A program made the position numbers and the translations under genes. Positions 10,680 through 21,632 of a DNA stretch of 64,000 nt are shown here, piece after piece. The stretch comes from Prochlorococcus sp. AG-412-P08 (GTDB lineage: Bacteria > Cyanobacteriota > Cyanobacteriia > PCC-6307 > Cyanobiaceae), in NCBI GenBank assembly GCA_003214695.1, contig QCLI01000002.1, positions 112,789-176,788 on the forward strand. Reading direction: 5' to 3'. Position 1 is the first letter of the stretch; each line of letters begins with the position of its first letter. The notes beneath the pieces were generated by a model. That model was not told the origin of the DNA. It worked only from the letters and a program-made list of their open reading frames with translations, and searched no databases.

Positions 10680-12173
10680 ATGACCACTGCTTTGCAATCG
10701 CCGCCTAGGCGTCGCACTGCGCGCCTCCAGGAAGTGAGCCTACTGGAAGGACCAATGCTTCTATTGAAAAGCATTCGCGGCTTTAGATCTAATCAAGGAT
10801 TAATTTGGTTAGCTACTGTGCCCTTGGCTCTTTTAGGCTTAGGAGTTTTTAGTTTCGCTGCTCGTGCAGAAGTTGGTCTTTCTGACCTAACTGGCCCTCA
10901 AGCGGCGACTTTCTTGGCAGACAACCTTTGGCTATTCATTGCAACGATCCTCGTCATTTTCATGAATGCTGGGTTCGCAATGGTTGAAGCCGGGATGTGT
11001 CGTTCAAAGAATGCCGTAAACATTCTTGCTAAAAATCTTTTTGTTTTTGCTTTAGCCGTAACTGCATATTGGTTTATTGGCTATTCACTGATGTATGGAG
11101 ATTCAGTGGCAGGAGGATGGCTTTATTTTAATGGCTTGTTCTTTGACCCAGATCCTTCAGGAGCACTTGCATGTGCAGCTTCAGGAGATACTGGTTGCCT
11201 TGTACCTGCTGTAGATTTCCTTTTCCAAGCTGCTTTTGCAGGTACTGCAGCTACTATTGTTTCTGGACTTGTTGCTGAAAGAGTTAAATTTGGTGAATTT
11301 GTTGTTTTTTCATTGATATTGACTGCTTTTATTTATCCAATTTCAGGCAGTTGGCAGTGGAATGGAGGATGGCTTTCAGAACTAGGTTTTATTGATTTTG
11401 CGGGTTCTTCAATTGTTCACTCAGTTGGTGGATGGGCAGGTCTTATTGGAGCAATGCTTCTTGGACCTAGAATTGGAAAGTTTGTTGATGGAAAGGCCCA
11501 GGCAATGCCTGGACATAACATGGCACTAGCTACGCTTGGTGCACTGATTCTGTGGATTGGTTGGTATGGCTTCAACCCTGGATCAGAGTTGGCTATGGAT
11601 GAATATGTTGCTTTTGTTGCTGTTACTACAACTCTTGCAGCTGCTGGTGGAGCTATAGCAGCGACTCTTATTTCGACACTTACATCTGGTAAGCCGGATT
11701 TAACCATGATTATCAATGGAATACTTGCGGGTCTCGTAAGTATTACCGCTGGTTGTGGAAACATGACACTTACAGGGTCATGGCTCGCAGGATTTGTGGG
11801 CGGTGTAATAGTTGTTTTTGCAGTTTCTGCTTTGGATTCCTTAGGTGTTGATGACCCTGTCGGCGCTTTTTCTGTTCATGGAGTATGTGGTATTTGGGGA
11901 ACAGTGGTAATTGGATTGTGGGGTGTTGATGGAATGGATCCATCTGCAGCTGGCATTGGTCTCCTAAATGGAGGTGGAATATCAACCTTGTTGGTTCAGG
12001 CTCTTGGTGCCGGCGCTTATGCGATCTGGACAATAGCGACTTGCTGGATGGCTTGGTCAATCATTGGCAGTTTCTTTGGTGGTATTCGTGTAAGTGAAGA
12101 AGAAGAAACTTTGGGCCTTGATATTGGTGAGCATGGTATGGAAGCTTATCCAGACTTTGCTTCTTCTAATTAA
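10680..12173 (+). CDS. amt1: ammonium transporter (Amt family)
   Basis: 497 aa; Amt signatures NAGFAMVEAGMCRSKNAVNILAKN and VHSVGGWAGLIGAMLLGPR. Confidence 0.97.
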   Translation: MTTALQSPPRRRTARLQEVSLLEGPMLLLKSIRGFRSNQGLIWLATVPLALLGLGVFSFAARAEVGLSDLTGPQAATFLADNLWLFIATILVIFMNAGFAMVEAGMCRSKNAVNILAKNLFVFALAVTAYWFIGYSLMYGDSVAGGWLYFNGLFFDPDPSGALACAASGDTGCLVPAVDFLFQAAFAGTAATIVSGLVAERVKFGEFVVFSLILTAFIYPISGSWQWNGGWLSELGFIDFAGSSIVHSVGGWAGLIGAMLLGPRIGKFVDGKAQAMPGHNMALATLGALILWIGWYGFNPGSELAMDEYVAFVAVTTTLAAAGGAIAATLISTLTSGKPDLTMIINGILAGLVSITAGCGNMTLTGSWLAGFVGGVIVVFAVSALDSLGVDDPVGAFSVHGVCGIWGTVVIGLWGVDGMDPSAAGIGLLNGGGISTLLVQALGAGAYAIWTIATCWMAWSIIGSFFGGIRVSEEEETLGLDIGEHGMEAYPDFASSN

Positions 12174-12191
12174 GAACAAATGTTTTCTTAC

Positions 12192-12220
12192 AAAAAGCCT
12201 GGCATTTAGCCAGGCTTTTT
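12192..12220 (+). terminator. rho-independent terminator downstream of amt
   Basis: AAAAAGCCTGGC-ATTTA-GCCAGGCTTTTT, perfect 12 bp stem with T-tract. Confidence 0.9.
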
Positions 12221-12274
12221 GTGTTTTTTAGCTCTTGCGAATAGAGTCTTATTCTTAATGTAGATTCAATAGAA

Positions 12275-13486
12275 ATGGATACTCAAGCTTTTAAACGTTC
12301 GCTTCACCATTCTGATCGTTATAACCGAAGAGGTTTCGAATCCCCTGCAAAAAGGGCTAAAGCCCTTGAAAAGGCTTATCAAAGCAATTTGATAGCTTCT
12401 ATTCGTGATAATGGATATTTGCTAGAGCATGGAAGATTAAGAGTCAAACTTGCAGAGGCTTTTGGATTTTGTTGGGGTGTAGAACGTGCTGTAGCAATGG
12501 CTTATGAAACTAGGCGACATTATCCAAAAGAAAGTATTTGGATAACTAATGAAATCATTCACAACCCTTCAGTGAATGATCATTTGAGAAATATGAATGT
12601 GCGTTTTATATCTGCTGAGAAAGGAATTAAAGACTTCTCTTCAGTGAAGGAGGGTGATGTTGTGATATTGCCAGCTTTTGGAGCAACTGTGCAGGAAATG
12701 AAACTTCTTCATGAACGTGGTTGTCACATCATCGATACAACTTGTCCATGGGTTTCAAAAGTGTGGCATACGGTAGAGAAACATAAAAAGCATGAATTCA
12801 CTTCAATTATTCATGGAAAAGTTAAACATGAAGAAACATTAGCTACCAGCTCTTTTGCAGGAACCTATTTAGTTGTTTTAGATCTTGAGGAGGCTCAGTA
12901 TGTTTCTGAATATATTCTTGGGAATGGAGATCGAGATGACTTTATGAGAAGATTTGCAAGGGCTTTTTCTAATGGTTTTGATCCAGATAGAGATCTGAAG
13001 CGACTTGGGGTAGCTAATCAGACAACAATGCTCAAGAGTGAAACTGAAGAGATTGGCCGGTTGTTTGAAAAAACAATGCTTAGGAAATATGGACCTTCTG
13101 ATTTAAACGAACATTTCTTGGCCTTTAATACAATTTGTGATGCTACTGAGGAAAGACAAGATGCAATGTTTTCTTTAGTGGATGAACCACTCGACATGCT
13201 AGTAGTTATTGGGGGCTTTAACTCTTCAAATACAACTCATCTTCAAGAAATTGCTTTGTCTAAAGGGATTCGTTCTTTTCATATAGATACTCCTGAAAGA
13301 ATTGGAGATAGAGACAACACAATCACCCACAAACCATTGGGAAATGATTTAACAGTTGAATCTGACTTCCTACCAACTGGAAAGGTTAATGTAGGTATAA
13401 CTTCTGGTGCATCAACTCCTGACAGAATTGTTGAGCATGTAATTCAAAAACTTATAAATCTTAGTGAGTCTAAAGTAATAGCGTAA
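12275..13486 (+). CDS. ispH: 4-hydroxy-3-methylbut-2-enyl diphosphate reductase
   Basis: 403 aa; cyanobacterial/plastid-type IspH with [42 protein letters not shown]. Confidence 0.96.
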   Translation: MDTQAFKRSLHHSDRYNRRGFESPAKRAKALEKAYQSNLIASIRDNGYLLEHGRLRVKLAEAFGFCWGVERAVAMAYETRRHYPKESIWITNEIIHNPSVNDHLRNMNVRFISAEKGIKDFSSVKEGDVVILPAFGATVQEMKLLHERGCHIIDTTCPWVSKVWHTVEKHKKHEFTSIIHGKVKHEETLATSSFAGTYLVVLDLEEAQYVSEYILGNGDRDDFMRRFARAFSNGFDPDRDLKRLGVANQTTMLKSETEEIGRLFEKTMLRKYGPSDLNEHFLAFNTICDATEERQDAMFSLVDEPLDMLVVIGGFNSSNTTHLQEIALSKGIRSFHIDTPERIGDRDNTITHKPLGNDLTVESDFLPTGKVNVGITSGASTPDRIVEHVIQKLINLSESKVIA

Positions 13487-13620
13487 ATATCATCTTTTAA
13501 AATAAAAGCTAAATCGATATCAATAAAGAGATCTCACTATTTAATTTGATAAAAACGAGTTTTTAGTTAACAGAATCTGCTGCCAAACAACTAACATGTA
13601 ATTCTGATGCTTATAGCGTG

Positions 13621-14181
13621 ATGGCTGATTCAGAAAAAATTAATTCACCAAAACCAGATTCTTCTTCATCTAACCAGTCTCAGAAGGTTGAAGTTGTAGT
13701 GGCTAGTTCGTCTGATGGGGATGTGAATATTTTGGGTGAACTGGCAACTTTTGTTTTGAGAGTAGGCTTTAGCTTGTTTATGGTTCATCATGGTCTTGAA
13801 AAATTGCAAGATCCTCAGGGATTTGCAGAATTTGTTGTTGGAAAATATTTTGGATTTTTACCTGGAGATCCCATAATTTGGACATTTGCAGCAGGTATAA
13901 CCCAAGTAATTTGTCCAATTGGACTTGCCTTGGGGATATTTACGAGACTTTGTGCTTTAGGACTTTTGAATACAATGTTGTTTGCTCTTTATTTCCATTT
14001 TGTTGATACCGGCTTAGAAGGCTTCCCTCTTGCAGTAGTCGAAGGTCATAATTATATATTTGAATTATCTGCAATTTATGCTGCAATATCTTTCTACTTT
14101 CTATGCGCAGGGCCTGGAAGATTGGCAATCTTTCAAAAAAAGAATAAAGTAACTTATTATCCTAAAGGCTCTCAAAGCTAA
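13621..14181 (+). CDS. DoxX family membrane protein
   Basis: TM-rich; LRVGFSLFMVHHGLEKLQDPQGFAEF typical of DoxX; listed start 13618 is a GTG directly before ATG. Confidence 0.85.
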   Translation: MADSEKINSPKPDSSSSNQSQKVEVVVASSSDGDVNILGELATFVLRVGFSLFMVHHGLEKLQDPQGFAEFVVGKYFGFLPGDPIIWTFAAGITQVICPIGLALGIFTRLCALGLLNTMLFALYFHFVDTGLEGFPLAVVEGHNYIFELSAIYAAISFYFLCAGPGRLAIFQKKNKVTYYPKGSQS

Positions 14182-14222
14182 ATAGAAAATTTAAAAGATA
14201 TTAAGTAGTTTTATCTATAATT

Positions 14223-15779
14223 TTAATGTAAAAAATGTCTTTTTCCAGTAAAGATCATCGGGATATTTAATTCTTCACATGCTTTGATTGATAATTCATC
14301 TTTAATACTACCTCCTGGTTGAATAATTGCGCTTATACCGTATTGAGCAGCTAATCGAATTGTGTCATCAAAAGGGAAAAATCCATCACTTGCTAAAACG
14401 GCTTTGTTTGCTTTTTTGCCAGCAGTTTCGAGAGCTATTTTGGCTGATCCAATCCTGTTTGTTTGGCCAGCTCCAATTCCAAGAGTTTGTCCAGAGGATG
14501 CAATAGTTATTGCATTAGAACGTACATGCTTAACTACTTTCCATGCAAAAGTAAGATCTTCTTTCTGATGTGAGTTTGGTTGTAGCTCTGTGACAACTTT
14601 CCAGTTACTTACATCTATTAAAAGGTCATCACTTTCTTGAACAATTACTCCTCCAAGAATACTCCTAATAGTTTTTCTTTCTGAATTCTTGATAAAGCTA
14701 TTCTTGAGTTCAATTAGCCTTAAGTTTTTTTTGTCAGAAAGGATTAACTTAGCCTCTTCATCAAACTTTGGTGCTACAACACATTCTAAAAAGAGACTTT
14801 TTAATTCTATTGCTGCTTTTGAATTAACAGTAGAATTTAATGCGACTATTCCACCAAATGCACTAGTTCTATCTGCATCTAATGCCTTTGTTAGAGCTGA
14901 ATCGATAGAGCTTCCTGTTGCAACACCACAAGGATTTGTATGTTTAATAACTACAGCTGCATATTGGAATGATTTATTGCTATTTTCCTCCCCATAATAA
15001 AATTCTCTTATTGTAGATAAGGCTGCTTCTAAATCTAATAGATTATTAGTGCTAATTTCTTTCCCTTGGAACTTATAAGCTCCATCCCAACCTTGCTCAT
15101 TGTAACTATACCATGTAGCTTTTTGATGAGGATTTTCACCGTATCTAAGAGTTTGTTTTATGGGGAGTGCTTCTATCCATTCAGACTCTTTAACTGAGAT
15201 TTTGTTTCTCATCCATTTACTTATAGCAGCATCATAACTTGCTGTATGTTCAAAAGCTTCAAGAGCTAATTTACATTTAAGAGAGGGGGAAATATCTCCT
15301 TTTCTGAGCTCTTCCAGGAAGTTTTCGTATTGACTTGGACTAGTTAAAATTGTTACTGACTCGTGGTTCTTGGCAGCTGCTCTAACCATTGCAGGACCGC
15401 CTATGTCAATATTCTCAATAGCATTGTCCCAACTTACATTTGGATCCTTAATTGTTTCCTTGAAAGGGTAAAGATTAACAATAACTAAATCTATATTATT
15501 GATTTTTGCTTGTTGAAGATCATTTTGATGGGATTGATCCTTTCTTTTTGCAAGTATGCCTCCATGGACTTTGGGGTGCAGAGTTTTTACTCTCCCTCCC
15601 AGTATCTCTTGTGCACCTGTATAGTCTGCTACTCGAGTAACTGGAATGGATGCTTCTTCAAGTGCTTTGGCCGTTCCTCCGCTGGAAATGATTTGATAGC
15701 CATATTCACTGCTGAGAGTTTCGGCAATAGGAATTAAGCCCTGCTTGTTAGAAACGCTTATTAATGCAATAGGTGCCAT
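14223..15779 (-). CDS. purH: bifunctional AICAR transformylase/IMP cyclohydrolase
   Basis: 518 aa; [40 protein letters not shown] motifs. Confidence 0.97.
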   Translation of the reverse strand: MAPIALISVSNKQGLIPIAETLSSEYGYQIISSGGTAKALEEASIPVTRVADYTGAQEILGGRVKTLHPKVHGGILAKRKDQSHQNDLQQAKINNIDLVIVNLYPFKETIKDPNVSWDNAIENIDIGGPAMVRAAAKNHESVTILTSPSQYENFLEELRKGDISPSLKCKLALEAFEHTASYDAAISKWMRNKISVKESEWIEALPIKQTLRYGENPHQKATWYSYNEQGWDGAYKFQGKEISTNNLLDLEAALSTIREFYYGEENSNKSFQYAAVVIKHTNPCGVATGSSIDSALTKALDADRTSAFGGIVALNSTVNSKAAIELKSLFLECVVAPKFDEEAKLILSDKKNLRLIELKNSFIKNSERKTIRSILGGVIVQESDDLLIDVSNWKVVTELQPNSHQKEDLTFAWKVVKHVRSNAITIASSGQTLGIGAGQTNRIGSAKIALETAGKKANKAVLASDGFFPFDDTIRLAAQYGISAIIQPGGSIKDELSIKACEELNIPMIFTGKRHFLH

Positions 15780-15839
15780 AAGACAAGAAATAAATCCATT
15801 CCAAGGGTTAACTTAAGCATTAATAATCCAATTTGTTTA

Positions 15840-16451
15840 ATGGAAGAAGAACTTTTTTGTTTTCCTTCTGAAAGCGCCACTTATAGATTGATCTTGCTTC
15901 ATGGATGGGGAGCTGATGCGGAAGACCTGATTCCTTTAGGCGAAGGTTTAGTGAATTCTCTTAATGACTTTGATGTTGAATTAGTCTCTCTTCGTGCTCC
16001 TCAGGTGCACCCTGAAGGCATAGGAAGGCAATGGTATGGACTTTTCCCTGCAGAGTGGGAGCAGGCATCTGAAGCCGTTCAATCTCTTAAAGGACGATTG
16101 CAAAGACTTGGCTCATTTCAGCTCCCATTAGAGAAAACCATCTTGTTAGGATTCTCTCAAGGTGGTGCAATGGCTATTGCTGCAGGAAGCAGTTTGCCTT
16201 TAGCAGGAATAATTGCTTGCAGTGCTTATCTTCACCCTGGCTTCATACCACCTGTGAAAACTCCACCGGTCTTATTTACACATGGAACTCAAGATTCAAT
16301 AGTGCCAATGGAAGCATCTGAAAAACTTTTCGACTTATTTCATCACAATACAAGCTCATCACAAATTCATCTTTTTGAAGGAGGCCATGAAATACCTCAA
16401 AAGATCTATGGAGTCATTAGGCCTTTTATTGAAAAATGTCTTTGCAATTAA
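15840..16451 (+). CDS. carboxylesterase/phospholipase-type alpha/beta hydrolase
   Basis: 203 aa; LLHGWGADAEDLIPL, GFSQGGAMA nucleophile elbow, THGTQDSIVP, GGHEIP. Confidence 0.9.
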   Translation: MEEELFCFPSESATYRLILLHGWGADAEDLIPLGEGLVNSLNDFDVELVSLRAPQVHPEGIGRQWYGLFPAEWEQASEAVQSLKGRLQRLGSFQLPLEKTILLGFSQGGAMAIAAGSSLPLAGIIACSAYLHPGFIPPVKTPPVLFTHGTQDSIVPMEASEKLFDLFHHNTSSSQIHLFEGGHEIPQKIYGVIRPFIEKCLCN

Positions 16452-16486
16452 ATTTAGACAATTTGATGAATTGAAGAAGAAGTTAC

Positions 16487-16855
16487 TTAAACAAAAGCGT
16501 ATTCATATTCTTCGATCTCTTCCCAATCATCAGCTGTTAATTCGAGTCCTTCAAACATATTGTGCTCTCCCACTGCTTCAACAATTGTTCTTAATGAAGG
16601 GAAAAGAAAATGATTTTCTTCAGCATATTGAGCACTAAATAATCCTTTCTCACCCCAGAAAAATCTATCGGTAGTATGTTCATTTCTTCGAACATTTACA
16701 ATGGCAGGAGCATTTATAGCAGTTTCAGCTATGTAGCGCCTAGCGGCTGTTACGGGTTTGTATTCTCCAGTCTCAAGATGAAATGTCTGGACATGGGCCA
16801 TGACTCTTTGACCAGCCAGGCGCCTGCGGCTAATCCTCTTGCGCTTTTTTGACAT
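16487..16855 (-). CDS. DUF3155-like conserved cyanobacterial protein
   Basis: 122 aa; MSKKRKRISRRRLAGQRVMAHVQTFHLETGEYKPVTAARRYIA. Confidence 0.75.
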   Translation of the reverse strand: MSKKRKRISRRRLAGQRVMAHVQTFHLETGEYKPVTAARRYIAETAINAPAIVNVRRNEHTTDRFFWGEKGLFSAQYAEENHFLFPSLRTIVEAVGEHNMFEGLELTADDWEEIEEYEYAFV

Positions 16856-17027
16856 GAGATGATGACCCCTGAATAGGAACTAAGAAAGAGTGAATTAAAT
16901 AAGGATGAAACGGCTACAACTAAAGAAAATTCACAGATAGAAAAACCTTGCTTGAATTTTGAAGAATTTCTGGATAGAAGCTGTTGGAAAATTAAGTAAC
17001 CAAAATGCTTTTATCAAACTTTAGTAA

Positions 17028-17065
17028 GGCTTGGCTCAGGGGACCCATCCACCTCTGACATAGCC
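17028..17065 (+). other. strong intergenic hairpin (possible structured RNA)
   Basis: GGCT...TCAGGGG-ACCCATCCA-CCTCTGA...AGCC nested complementarity within the 365 bp intergenic region. Confidence 0.4.
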
Positions 17066-17220
17066 TTAATAGCACGCTTTTTTGGAATTTTGATAAATAG
17101 ACCATGCGAGGAGTCTCTTGTAAAGTCTCTTAAATGGCCCTTTAATATCTTAATACTTTTTTCTGAATTTTCAAGCTTTTCGCTTCTTGATCCAGATGCT
17201 CAAGATTTCTAAAAATAATT

Positions 17221-18339
17221 ATGAAGTTTTCGGATCGATTTTTAAATCTCATTGATCAGCAGTTGAGCAGCTTTGAATTTGACCCTGAACTTGAGGCTGT
17301 TGTTGTTTATGTTGCGAAAACCGATGGGAAAGATTCCCCAACTTTGGAGGTTGTAGGGCAGCGGCCAAAGCAAATGCTAAAGAAATTAGGACCTATTGAA
17401 AATGACCCTGATTTGAGGGTCCCTTCGTCTAATCGTCGTTGGTATCCCATGCAACAAGGTTCCATATTATTAGGTGTAATTAGGGCGGAAAGGCATCCTT
17501 CAGAGGTTCAGTGGCCTGAATCTCTTGATACTCGATTGCAAATCAGTGCTGCAACCTTGGCAAACTTTCTAAGCTTAGAGCTAGATCGGGAAAAGCTGGT
17601 GAATGAGTTAAGTGAACAAAAAGAACAAGTTGGAGTATTGATTCATCAGCTAAGAAATCCTCTAGCAGCTTTGCGAACTTATGCTCAACTGCTTTTGAGA
17701 AAGTTGGGACCAGAGAGTAGCCAAAGGTCATTGGTCGAAGGATTATTGAGTGAGCAGAAACAGGTTGATAAGTATTTGGTGGCTTTAGATAAGCTTTCTC
17801 AACCCAAGCTGGCTTCTAAAGATATTGTTCCTGTCAGATTACTTTTACCTCCATTGATTCAAACTGAAAAACCTTTGGATCTGATGAAATTATTGAACCC
17901 TTTAATTGAGCGTGCTAAAGCAACAGCGAAACTGCAAGGTAGACAATGGTTTGGGCCAGTATATGTGCCTGATTGGATTAAGGAATTACGACCAGCTTGT
18001 GAAGGTATTACTGCGGAAATAGTTGCTAATCTTTTGGAAAATGCCTTTAGGTATTCCCCGCTATCTTCATCAATAGGAATTTCTATTAATGATCAAGGGA
18101 TTTGTGTTTGGGATAGCGGTACGCCGATTCCTTTTTCTGAAAGAGACAAAATATTTACTAGTGGTTTTAGAAGTTCTAAAAGTAAAGACTTTAAAGGTTC
18201 AGGTTTAGGTTTAAGTCTTGGTAAAAAATTAGCTGAGCAATTTGGCGGAGAATTAAAGTTAATTGTCAAACCATCTAATTTTGAAGAATCTCTACCTAAC
18301 GAAGGTAATGCATTTGTGATTAATTTCCCGGTAAAATAA
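17221..18339 (+). CDS. sensor histidine kinase
   Basis: 372 aa; H-box LIHQLRNPLAALRTYAQLL; HATPase motifs NLLENAFRYSP, GLGLSLGKKLAEQFGG. Confidence 0.93.
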   Translation: MKFSDRFLNLIDQQLSSFEFDPELEAVVVYVAKTDGKDSPTLEVVGQRPKQMLKKLGPIENDPDLRVPSSNRRWYPMQQGSILLGVIRAERHPSEVQWPESLDTRLQISAATLANFLSLELDREKLVNELSEQKEQVGVLIHQLRNPLAALRTYAQLLLRKLGPESSQRSLVEGLLSEQKQVDKYLVALDKLSQPKLASKDIVPVRLLLPPLIQTEKPLDLMKLLNPLIERAKATAKLQGRQWFGPVYVPDWIKELRPACEGITAEIVANLLENAFRYSPLSSSIGISINDQGICVWDSGTPIPFSERDKIFTSGFRSSKSKDFKGSGLGLSLGKKLAEQFGGELKLIVKPSNFEESLPNEGNAFVINFPVK

Positions 18340-19096
18340 AGGCAAGGCTTACTAATAAAAATGTTTCTACTAGAACTACCGAAGCGCCATAGGAATCACC
18401 AGAGTGTCCACCAACTCTACGTGCTAGAAAATATGGAATTATGATGGAAGGTATAATTCCAATTAGTGAAGCTATAATTAGAAATATTTTTAGGGAATAG
18501 CTCAGACTGGAAAAGGTAATAAAAAATGTTAAGAGCAGTATTATGATCAATGATGGTATAGATTCTTTCATATTTCCTTTCCAATTATCTCTATGAAAGT
18601 CTGAAGAACTTTGTTTTTGTATAGAAGGATAATTTCCGATTGCGATTAACTGTGAATACCTTCCCCAGAAAGAAGCTATCGGAAGTGTAAATAAGTAAAA
18701 TAAACCAAGTTTATTTAAGGCTGCTAACTGTAGGGCAATATTAATAGTCAAGGCAATAATACCACTAGCCCCAACTCTGCTATCTTTCATTGCTTCGAGA
18801 CATTTTTCTGGACCGGCTGAAATACCATCTGCAGTATCAATTAATCCATCAAAATGTAGCCCACCTGTGATCCATAAATTAAAAGCAATTCCAATAAAAG
18901 GTAATGAATCTTGAGGCCAATTTAGCAAGAAGAGAATTAGCATTAAAAATGCTTGTAAGATCCCTATTAATAAGCCTATTAAAGGAGCGAAACGAGCGAT
19001 TCGTTTGAATCTAGGATTAATTCCTGGCCATTGAGGTAGGACAGTATAGAAAACCCATGCTCCAGAAAGCTCTCTTAACCAATTGGGTGATTTCAA
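18320..19096 (-). CDS. cobS: adenosylcobinamide-GDP ribazoletransferase (cobalamin synthase)
   Basis: 258 aa TM protein; TGGLHFDGLIDTADGISAGPEKCLEAMKDSRVGASG. Confidence 0.95.
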   Translation of the reverse strand: MKSPNWLRELSGAWVFYTVLPQWPGINPRFKRIARFAPLIGLLIGILQAFLMLILFLLNWPQDSLPFIGIAFNLWITGGLHFDGLIDTADGISAGPEKCLEAMKDSRVGASGIIALTINIALQLAALNKLGLFYLFTLPIASFWGRYSQLIAIGNYPSIQKQSSSDFHRDNWKGNMKESIPSLIIILLLTFFITFSSLSYSLKIFLIIASLIGIIPSIIIPYFLARRVGGHSGDSYGASVVLVETFLLVSLAFILPGN

Positions 19097-19190
19097 GAGG
19101 AAGACCTTTTGAAGAGTAGTTAATTAACAAAGTAGGTTGTAAGAACAATCAATGCTGAAAAGCTTGTGATTATTTTTTTTAGATTTGAAA

Positions 19191-20309
19191 ATGTTTGATT
19201 TTCAAATTCATTCAGAATGTCCTAATACTGCTGCCAGAGTAGGAAGTTTCTCTACTCCTCATGGAAATTTAAGTACGCCTCAATTTATGCCAGTAGGGAC
19301 ACTAGGCACAGTTAAAGGTATTACTGCAACTCAATTAAAAGAAGTGAATGCGCAAATGATTCTTGCGAATACGTTTCATTTACATATCCAGCCTGGTGAG
19401 GAAATTGTTAAGAAGGCTGGGGGGTTACACCATTTCATGGGTTGGGATCAACCAATTCTGACTGATTCAGGAGGCTACCAAGTTTTTAGCTTGAGCAAGC
19501 TCAACAAAATTGATGATCAAGGAGTGTCGTTTAAGAATCCTCGAGATGGAAGGAATATTGACTTAACCCCTGAAAAGGCAATGCAAATTCAAATGGATTT
19601 AGGTGCTGATGTCGTAATGGCTTTTGATCAATGCCCTCCATATCCGTCTACTGAGGTTGAGGTTGAGAATGCTTGCAAAAGAACCCATCATTGGTTAGAA
19701 AGATGCATCAAGGCGCATTCAAGGCAAGATCAGGCCATATTTGGAATTATTCAAGGAGGTTGTTATCCGCATTTGAGAGAAGAAAGCGTGAGACGAGTTT
19801 TAAGTTTTGATTTGCCTGGTGTAGCAATTGGTGGAGTTAGTGTTGGAGAACCATCATCAGAAATTCATAAGATAGTTCGACATTTATGCCCTTCTTTACC
19901 TGTAAAAGTACCAAGGTATTTAATGGGAATTGGAACCGTGAGAGAGATGGCCATAGCTGTTGCAAATGGTGTTGATCTATTTGATTGTGTTCTTCCAACA
20001 AGGCTGGGTCGTCATGGGACTGCTTTAGTTCGTGATGAGCGCTGGAATTTAAGAAATTCTTGCTTTAAAAACGATTATCAGCCTTTGGACACAACTTGTA
20101 AATGTGAAGCTTGTCTTAATCACAGCAGGGCGTATCTCCATCATTTAATTCGTAACGATGAATTACTGGGCCTTACTCTCTTGAGCTTGCATAACCTCAG
20201 TCATTTAATACGTTTTTCACGCGCAATGACGCTTGCAATTGAAGATGGATGTTTTTCAGAGGATTTCGCTCCGTGGCAGAAAGACTCGATTGCGCTTCAC
20301 ACGTGGTAG
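19191..20309 (+). CDS. tgt: queuine tRNA-ribosyltransferase
   Basis: [48 protein letters not shown], zinc-site cysteines CKCEAC; listed start 19185 is a TTG. Confidence 0.97.
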   Translation: MFDFQIHSECPNTAARVGSFSTPHGNLSTPQFMPVGTLGTVKGITATQLKEVNAQMILANTFHLHIQPGEEIVKKAGGLHHFMGWDQPILTDSGGYQVFSLSKLNKIDDQGVSFKNPRDGRNIDLTPEKAMQIQMDLGADVVMAFDQCPPYPSTEVEVENACKRTHHWLERCIKAHSRQDQAIFGIIQGGCYPHLREESVRRVLSFDLPGVAIGGVSVGEPSSEIHKIVRHLCPSLPVKVPRYLMGIGTVREMAIAVANGVDLFDCVLPTRLGRHGTALVRDERWNLRNSCFKNDYQPLDTTCKCEACLNHSRAYLHHLIRNDELLGLTLLSLHNLSHLIRFSRAMTLAIEDGCFSEDFAPWQKDSIALHTW

Positions 20310-20339
20310 CGTCACTTGCAAACGTAAAATTCTTTAGGG

Positions 20340-20483
20340 ATGGTATCGCTTACCTTCGATTTACTTGCTCAGTTGCCTGAGGCTTATCAAATTTATGCTC
20401 CAACGGTTGATGTTCTTCCGTTGATTCCATTGCTTTTCTTCTTGCTTGTTTTTGTTTGGCAAGCAGCAGTTGGATTTCGTTAA
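20340..20483 (+). CDS. psbK: photosystem II reaction center protein K
   Basis: Not in the ORF track; reads [47 protein letters not shown], PsbK core. Confidence 0.93.
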   Translation: MVSLTFDLLAQLPEAYQIYAPTVDVLPLIPLLFFLLVFVWQAAVGFR

Positions 20484-20592
20484 TTTCTTCGTCTAGTTAG
20501 CTTTAATTGGCTAGGCATCTTTAGGCTCTTTCTTTCTGGCAATAAGCTAGTTGGAGTTTTTTTGTCTCTTGTTTTAAAAATAAGAGGTTATT

Positions 20593-21597
20593 TTATATTG
20601 GTTTATCCAAAGTAATACCTTCTCCAGGGTCTTCCACGGCTTTTTCAATTAAATCAGCAAGAAACAATGCTCTGGAAGCTTGTGGACCATCTACTGCAGG
20701 TACTTCAAGACCTCTTACGCATTGGAGAAAGTGTTCTAGTTCTGCATAAAGTGGTTCGATGGATGTAGTGCTAACTTCTTCAACAAAACCGTCAGTCCTA
20801 TAAAGCAATTCTCCGTGGTCTGCTGAGTACCATTCATGAGTTTTTCGGTGAATATGAAGGGTATGATTTAAAAAGTCAGTTTCTACAAGACTTTTTTTGC
20901 AGTGAGCACTTAATGTGCGTATCTTTCTATGACTCATTTTGCTTGCAGTTAGGCTTGCAATTACTCCATTTGTAAACCCAAGCGTTGCGTTCACATAATC
21001 CATTGGACCATCGAGGCTGCACCCGCCAACTGCAGCCAGTCTAGAAACAGGCGCATTGGCTAATTCGAGAATTAGATCTAAATCATGGATCATTAAATCT
21101 AGCACTACAGAAACATCATTTGCTCTGTCAGGATGAGGACTGTGCCGCCTTGCTTCGAGTACTAACACTTCTTCTTCAGTGACAACCTTTGTAAGCTCTT
21201 TGAATGCAGGGTTAAATCTTTCAATATGGCCTACTTGTAATAACCTTTTTGCATCATTTGAGGCATCAATAAGCTCAGTGGCTTCTTTTTGACTAGCAGC
21301 AATTGGTTTTTCAATCAAAATATGCTTCCCAGCTTCTAAGCAATGAATCCCAACTTTGTGATGAAACAAAGTAGGAACAGCTATGCAAACTGCCTCTACT
21401 TTTGGTAGCAGTTCTTCGTAGTTTGCGAACCAAGCACAACTGAATTGCTCTTGTGCTAATTTCCCACGTTTCGAATCAAGGTCTGCTACTCCAACAAGTT
21501 CTGCGTCTTTTAGGAGACTTAAAACTCGTGCATGGTGCCAGCCCATGTTCCCTATCCCAATTACACCAACCTTCACCGGGACAATGGCGGAGGTCAT
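20593..21597 (-). CDS. Gfo/Idh/MocA family oxidoreductase
   Basis: 334 aa; VGVIGIGNMGWHHARVL, KHILIEKPIAASQKEA. Confidence 0.93.
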   Translation of the reverse strand: MTSAIVPVKVGVIGIGNMGWHHARVLSLLKDAELVGVADLDSKRGKLAQEQFSCAWFANYEELLPKVEAVCIAVPTLFHHKVGIHCLEAGKHILIEKPIAASQKEATELIDASNDAKRLLQVGHIERFNPAFKELTKVVTEEEVLVLEARRHSPHPDRANDVSVVLDLMIHDLDLILELANAPVSRLAAVGGCSLDGPMDYVNATLGFTNGVIASLTASKMSHRKIRTLSAHCKKSLVETDFLNHTLHIHRKTHEWYSADHGELLYRTDGFVEEVSTTSIEPLYAELEHFLQCVRGLEVPAVDGPQASRALFLADLIEKAVEDPGEGITLDKPI

Positions 21598-21632
21598 TTT
21601 AAAGTCACCATATTATTCACTGAGAATAGCCT

